A stretch of DNA of 8,932 bases from Pseudomonadota bacterium (GTDB taxonomy: Bacteria; Myxococcota; Polyangia; Polyangiales; Polyangiaceae). Position numbers and translations under genes: made by a program. Shown here piece after piece: positions 6,444 through 8,932 of this stretch. How positions within the stretch are numbered: the first letter of the stretch is position 1; each line of letters begins with the position of its first letter. The notes below the pieces were generated by a model. The model worked only from the letters and a program-made list of their open reading frames with translations, was not told where the DNA came from and did no database searches. The DNA lies in assembly GCA_023419055.1 (NCBI GenBank), contig JAEZYO010000434.1, positions 1 through 8,932 of the forward strand, written 5' to 3'.

Positions 6444-8932
6444 AGGCTACCCTCCGCCATGCGCTGCGCCAGCAGTCGTTCCACGTCGCTTTCGGACAGG
6501 TTCGCAATGTCTTCGACGATGTTCGTCTGATTCATGTTGTCGTCTACTCGCTCGTCCGAGGTGGCTAGGACGAGCACGTCGCTCAAGAGGTACGCAGCGA
6601 GTGAGGCAATGGTCGAGTGCTCGAACAGCGCAGCGACCGGCACCTCTCGCCGTAGCGCCGATTGCAGCCGGTTCTTCAAGTCCAGGGCGAGGAGCGAGTC
6701 GAGGCCAAGCTCGAACAATCCCTGCTCGAGCTCGGGCAGCTCTGCGTCCGTAAACCCCATCACTCTCACGACCTCTTTTTGGATGCTGGCGCAAAGGAGC
6801 TCATAGCGCTCTCGCGCAGGAGCTTCCTCCAGCACCTTTCCCAGGTTCACCCGTCCTGGGTTCGCCTTCGTGTCGACCAGCTCCGAAGCCCACGGCGCCT
6901 CGAGCATCTCCGAATAGGCGGACCGTAGCAGTTCCCAGTCCGTCTTCATGACTCCCGCCTGCGCCGAGGAGCCCGTCAACAAGCGCTCGAGGGCGTCGAA
7001 CATCTGCGCAAGGTCGATGCTCATGATGCCGCGACGGCGCCAGAGCTCGAAGACCGCCTTTCCCTCGGCCGTCGCACCGAAGCCCGCGTTCGCGATGGGG
7101 CCCCAGTTCACTGACAGGCACCGCACGCTCCCGCGACGCGAGACGTCGTGAGCGAGGCCGTCCATGAACGCGTTCGCCGCCGCGTAGTTGCCCTGGCCCG
7201 CGGAACCGACCAGCGCCGCGCCGGACGAGAAGAACACCAGAAACTCTGCACCGTGCGCGTGACAGATTTCCTGCAAGAGGAAGCTGCCCGCGACCTTCGG
7301 CGGGAGCACGACGTCGAAGGACGCCGGCGTGGTCAGCGCCAATGGATTGACGAGGCCCTTGCCCTCCGAATCCTTCCAGGCCGATGCCGCGTGGAAGACA
7401 CCACCCAGGGGCGGTCCGGCCCGCAGATGCGCCGAAAGCGTTTCCACCCCTGCTTCGCTCGAGATATCCACGGACGGAACCGCGACCGAAGCTCCCTTCG
7501 CCTCGAGCTCGCGGATGGCGTCAACGCGCCGCTTCAGCGGGGGCTCGGAGAGGCTCGACCACTGCTCGCGATCGGGAACCTTCGTCCGCCCGACCAGCGT
7601 CAAGTGCCGCGCGCCCTTGGCAACCAACCACCTCGCGACTTCCAGGCCCAGGCCCTCTAGACCTCCCGTGACGACGTAGTTCCGATCGGGACTTACCGCG
7701 ATCGGCGCGTTTGCCGCAGCCTGCTGACGAACCAGGCGCGCCACGTATCGCTCACCGCCGGCGTAGGCGACCTGATCTTCGCGGTCTTCCGCAGTCACGG
7801 CGGCGAGCAACTGATTGGCGCTTTGTTCCGCGCTAGCGAGGGGGTCGAGATCGACCAAGCCGCCCCACAGATCCGGGTGCTCCGCTGAACACGTACGACC
7901 GATGCCCCAGAGCGGAGCTTGCGCGAAGGCACGGCGCGTTACGCCTTCGGCCGGTGCAATCACTCCACGGGTTGCGAACCATACACGCGGGCGTCGACCG
8001 CGGAGCTTGGCGAGTGCTTGAATCAACTGCACGGCGCTTCGTGCGCCCAAGTATTGGTCTCCGGCGAGCGACAGCGTCGTCGTTTGGTCCGGTCGCGTCG
8101 CATCCAGGCTCCACAGGTGAAACACCCCGCGAAAGTCCGCATCGGCAGCTCTCGAGACTCGCTCGATCAGGGACGCAAACGCGCGCCCAGAAACGTCCTC
8201 TGTCTCGCTGCAGACGGCAGACATGAGCTCGTCAGCCGGGACGAGAACGCAGGTGTGCCCTGCAGTTCTCATCGACTCGGCCTGCCGCGCTGCCACACCA
8301 CCGCGATCTGCGAGAAACAGCCAGGTTCCCGGCAGGAGCTCGTGGTGTCCCTCGGGTTCGCGCGGCACCCAGGAGAGCTCGTACAACCAGTCGCGAACAT
8401 CTTCTCCCTCGGCACGTTCGACGCTCTTCACGTCGGACCGTGTCGAGCGCGACTCTGCGCGCTCTACCCAGAAGCGCTGGCGTTGCCAGGGGTACGTCGG
8501 AATCGCGACGCGCGGAGCCTTCTGCGGGTGCACACCGCGCCAGTCGATGTCGCAACCCGCAACGTAGAGGCTGGCAAGCGCCTTTCGAAGCGTCTGGCGC
8601 TCCGATTCATCGCGACGCAGGGAAGCAACGATCGTGGCGTTGCCCAGTAGGCCAGACGTCGCTACAACGGGCAGAGCCAGCACTGGATGCGGCCCCACCT
8701 CGAGGAAAGCGCGCTGGCCCGACGTGAGCGCAGCCTGTACGGCCTCGCCGAATCGCAGAGGGCTCGAGTTGTTGACGGCCCAGTACGCGGCGTCCAGGCT
8801 GCGCCCATCGAGCACAGTACCCGTGACGGACGAGATGAAGGGGACGCTCGACGGGCCTGGCCTTAGCCCTGGGAGAGAGTCTGCGGACCGCGGGCGACAC
8901 ACGAGACAGACCGCGTCGCCTAGCGTCAGCAC
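6440..8932 (-). CDS. Modular type I polyketide synthase subunit, C-terminal part (AT end–KR–ACP–docking tail)
   Basis: Open frame of 830 codons running in from the right edge and ending in TGA at 6442-6440; its true start lies outside the window. The domains in order are the C-terminal end of an acyltransferase (residues about 21-90, ending in the conserved GPHPVL), the post-AT linker (PTYPWQRQRFW, 145-155), a ketoreductase (about 182-660), an acyl carrier protein (about 708-785) and a C-terminal docking tail (786-830). There is no DH or ER between AT and KR, because the post-AT linker runs straight into the KR structural half (WLYELSWVP). The module should therefore add one extender unit and leave a beta-hydroxyl. 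No thioesterase follows, so this is an internal subunit that hands its chain to the next protein, whose gene overlaps this one by four bases. The first ~20 residues do not look like AT sequence (see findings). The PKS assignment is certain; extender choice and product cannot be read. Confidence 0.97.
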   Translation of the reverse strand: MLTLGDAVCLVCRPRSADSLPGLRPGPSSVPFISSVTGTVLDGRSLDAAYWAVNNSSPLRFGEAVQAALTSGQRAFLEVGPHPVLALPVVATSGLLGNATIVASLRRDESERQTLRKALASLYVAGCDIDWRGVHPQKAPRVAIPTYPWQRQRFWVERAESRSTRSDVKSVERAEGEDVRDWLYELSWVPREPEGHHELLPGTWLFLADRGGVAARQAESMRTAGHTCVLVPADELMSAVCSETEDVSGRAFASLIERVSRAADADFRGVFHLWSLDATRPDQTTTLSLAGDQYLGARSAVQLIQALAKLRGRRPRVWFATRGVIAPAEGVTRRAFAQAPLWGIGRTCSAEHPDLWGGLVDLDPLASAEQSANQLLAAVTAEDREDQVAYAGGERYVARLVRQQAAANAPIAVSPDRNYVVTGGLEGLGLEVARWLVAKGARHLTLVGRTKVPDREQWSSLSEPPLKRRVDAIRELEAKGASVAVPSVDISSEAGVETLSAHLRAGPPLGGVFHAASAWKDSEGKGLVNPLALTTPASFDVVLPPKVAGSFLLQEICHAHGAEFLVFFSSGAALVGSAGQGNYAAANAFMDGLAHDVSRRGSVRCLSVNWGPIANAGFGATAEGKAVFELWRRRGIMSIDLAQMFDALERLLTGSSAQAGVMKTDWELLRSAYSEMLEAPWASELVDTKANPGRVNLGKVLEEAPARERYELLCASIQKEVVRVMGFTDAELPELEQGLFELGLDSLLALDLKNRLQSALRREVPVAALFEHSTIASLAAYLLSDVLVLATSDERVDDNMNQTNIVEDIANLSESDVERLLAQRMAEGSL
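6443..6577 (-). other. C-terminal docking tail
   Basis: The last 45 residues after the ACP are a polar linker (TSDERVDDNMNQ) followed by a short helical segment, LSESDVERLLAQRMAEG (812-828). Tails of the form LSExEaxxLL are common at the C termini of PKS subunits that must pair with the N-terminal helix of the next subunit. Here the next gene overlaps directly and starts with a matching-type helix, so the tail probably sets the order of the two proteins. The docking role is inferred from position and composition. Confidence 0.7.
6450..6455 (-). promoter_or_regulatory. Ribosome binding site for the downstream PKS gene (GGAGGG)
   Basis: GGAGGG lies six bases upstream of the GTG start at 6443, inside the last codons of the upstream gene. 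Together with the GTGA overlap of stop and start (6443-6440) it supports the GTG as the true start and implies translational coupling, giving matched amounts of the two interacting subunits. Confidence 0.8.
6578..6811 (-). other. Acyl carrier protein (ACP) domain of the upstream module
   Basis: Residues about 708-785 form a standard four-helix carrier protein. Ser746 in GLDSLLAL (743-750) is the expected attachment site for 4'-phosphopantetheine. The segment before it (EQGLFELGLDS) and the helix-3 region (PVAALFEHSTIASLAAYL) are typical of PKS ACPs. It carries the growing chain between the KR and the KS of the next protein. Confidence 0.95.
6953..8389 (-). other. Ketoreductase (KR) domain of the upstream module
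   Basis: Residues about 182-660 contain the KR structural half (WLYELSWVP at 182-190, LWGIGRTCSAEHPDLWGGL at 341-359) and then the catalytic Rossmann half. The NADPH-binding motif reads TGGLEGLG (422-429), with Glu426 where the family usually has Gly. The catalytic residues are all present: Lys546 (PPK), Ser570 (FFSS), Tyr583 (GQGNY) and Asn587, with the usual 13-residue Ser-Tyr and 4-residue Tyr-Asn spacings. The loop after HAA (513-515) reads SAWKDSEGKG and lacks the LDD motif of B-type KRs. Val, not Trp, sits eight residues before Tyr583, so the A-type fingerprint is absent too and hydroxyl stereochemistry cannot be assigned. The domain is probably active and reduces the beta-keto thioester to a beta-hydroxyl. 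Confidence 0.93.
8663..8932 (-). other. Acyltransferase (AT) domain, C-terminal fragment
   Basis: Residues about 21-90 of the right-hand subunit match the end of a PKS AT domain: PFISSVTG (31-38), AYWAVNN (49-55), SPLRFGEAV (57-65) and FLEVGPHPVL (76-85). The catalytic Ser (GHSxG) and the specificity motif that separates malonyl from methylmalonyl loading lie outside the window, so the extender cannot be predicted. Residues 1-20 do not align well with AT sequence, which suggests a frame disturbance near the edge. Confidence 0.9.

Noticed and set aside
6440..6460. Promoter or terminator between the two genes
   Set aside because: The genes overlap by four bases, so there is no intergenic space; no hairpin followed by a T run was seen.

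Overview
The whole window is one strand of a modular type I polyketide synthase (PKS) locus, read right to left on the minus strand. Two large genes fill it with no intergenic DNA. Both are cut by the window edges. The DNA is GC-rich by eye. The KS, AT and KR motifs and linkers resemble PKSs from myxobacteria and some other Gram-negative natural-product producers more than those of actinomycetes. I infer a myxobacterium-like or related GC-rich bacterium, but no taxonomic marker gene is present to confirm this.

Right part (8932 to 6440, minus): the C-terminal 830 residues of a PKS subunit, comprising the end of an AT domain, a complete KR, an ACP and a C-terminal docking tail. This module has no DH or ER, so it should leave a beta-hydroxyl. 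Left part (6443 to 1, minus): the first 2147 codons of the next subunit, uninterrupted. It has an N-terminal docking helix, KS, AT (malonyl-type motifs), an extra domain of about 310 residues, DH, KR (B-type-like) and an ACP cut by the window edge. The genes overlap by four bases (GTGA), with a GGAGG ribosome site just before the second start. The chain should therefore pass from the ACP of the first protein to the KS of the second, and the second module should extend it by two carbons and leave an alkene.

The unusual part is the extra domain between AT and DH (about 3626 to 2694). It looks like the C-terminal catalytic domain of MprF / lysyl-phosphatidylglycerol synthase (DUF2156 / LPG_synthase_C, a double GNAT-fold aminoacyl-tRNA transferase family). 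I know of no PKS module with such a domain in this place. If active, it could attach an amino acid from an aminoacyl-tRNA, or another acyl group, to a hydroxyl or amine on the growing polyketide. That function is inference; the domain assignment rests on motif order and fold-like pattern read by eye.

No RNA genes, mobile elements, CRISPR arrays, inverted-repeat terminators or promoters were seen. The plus strand carries only shadow reading frames.
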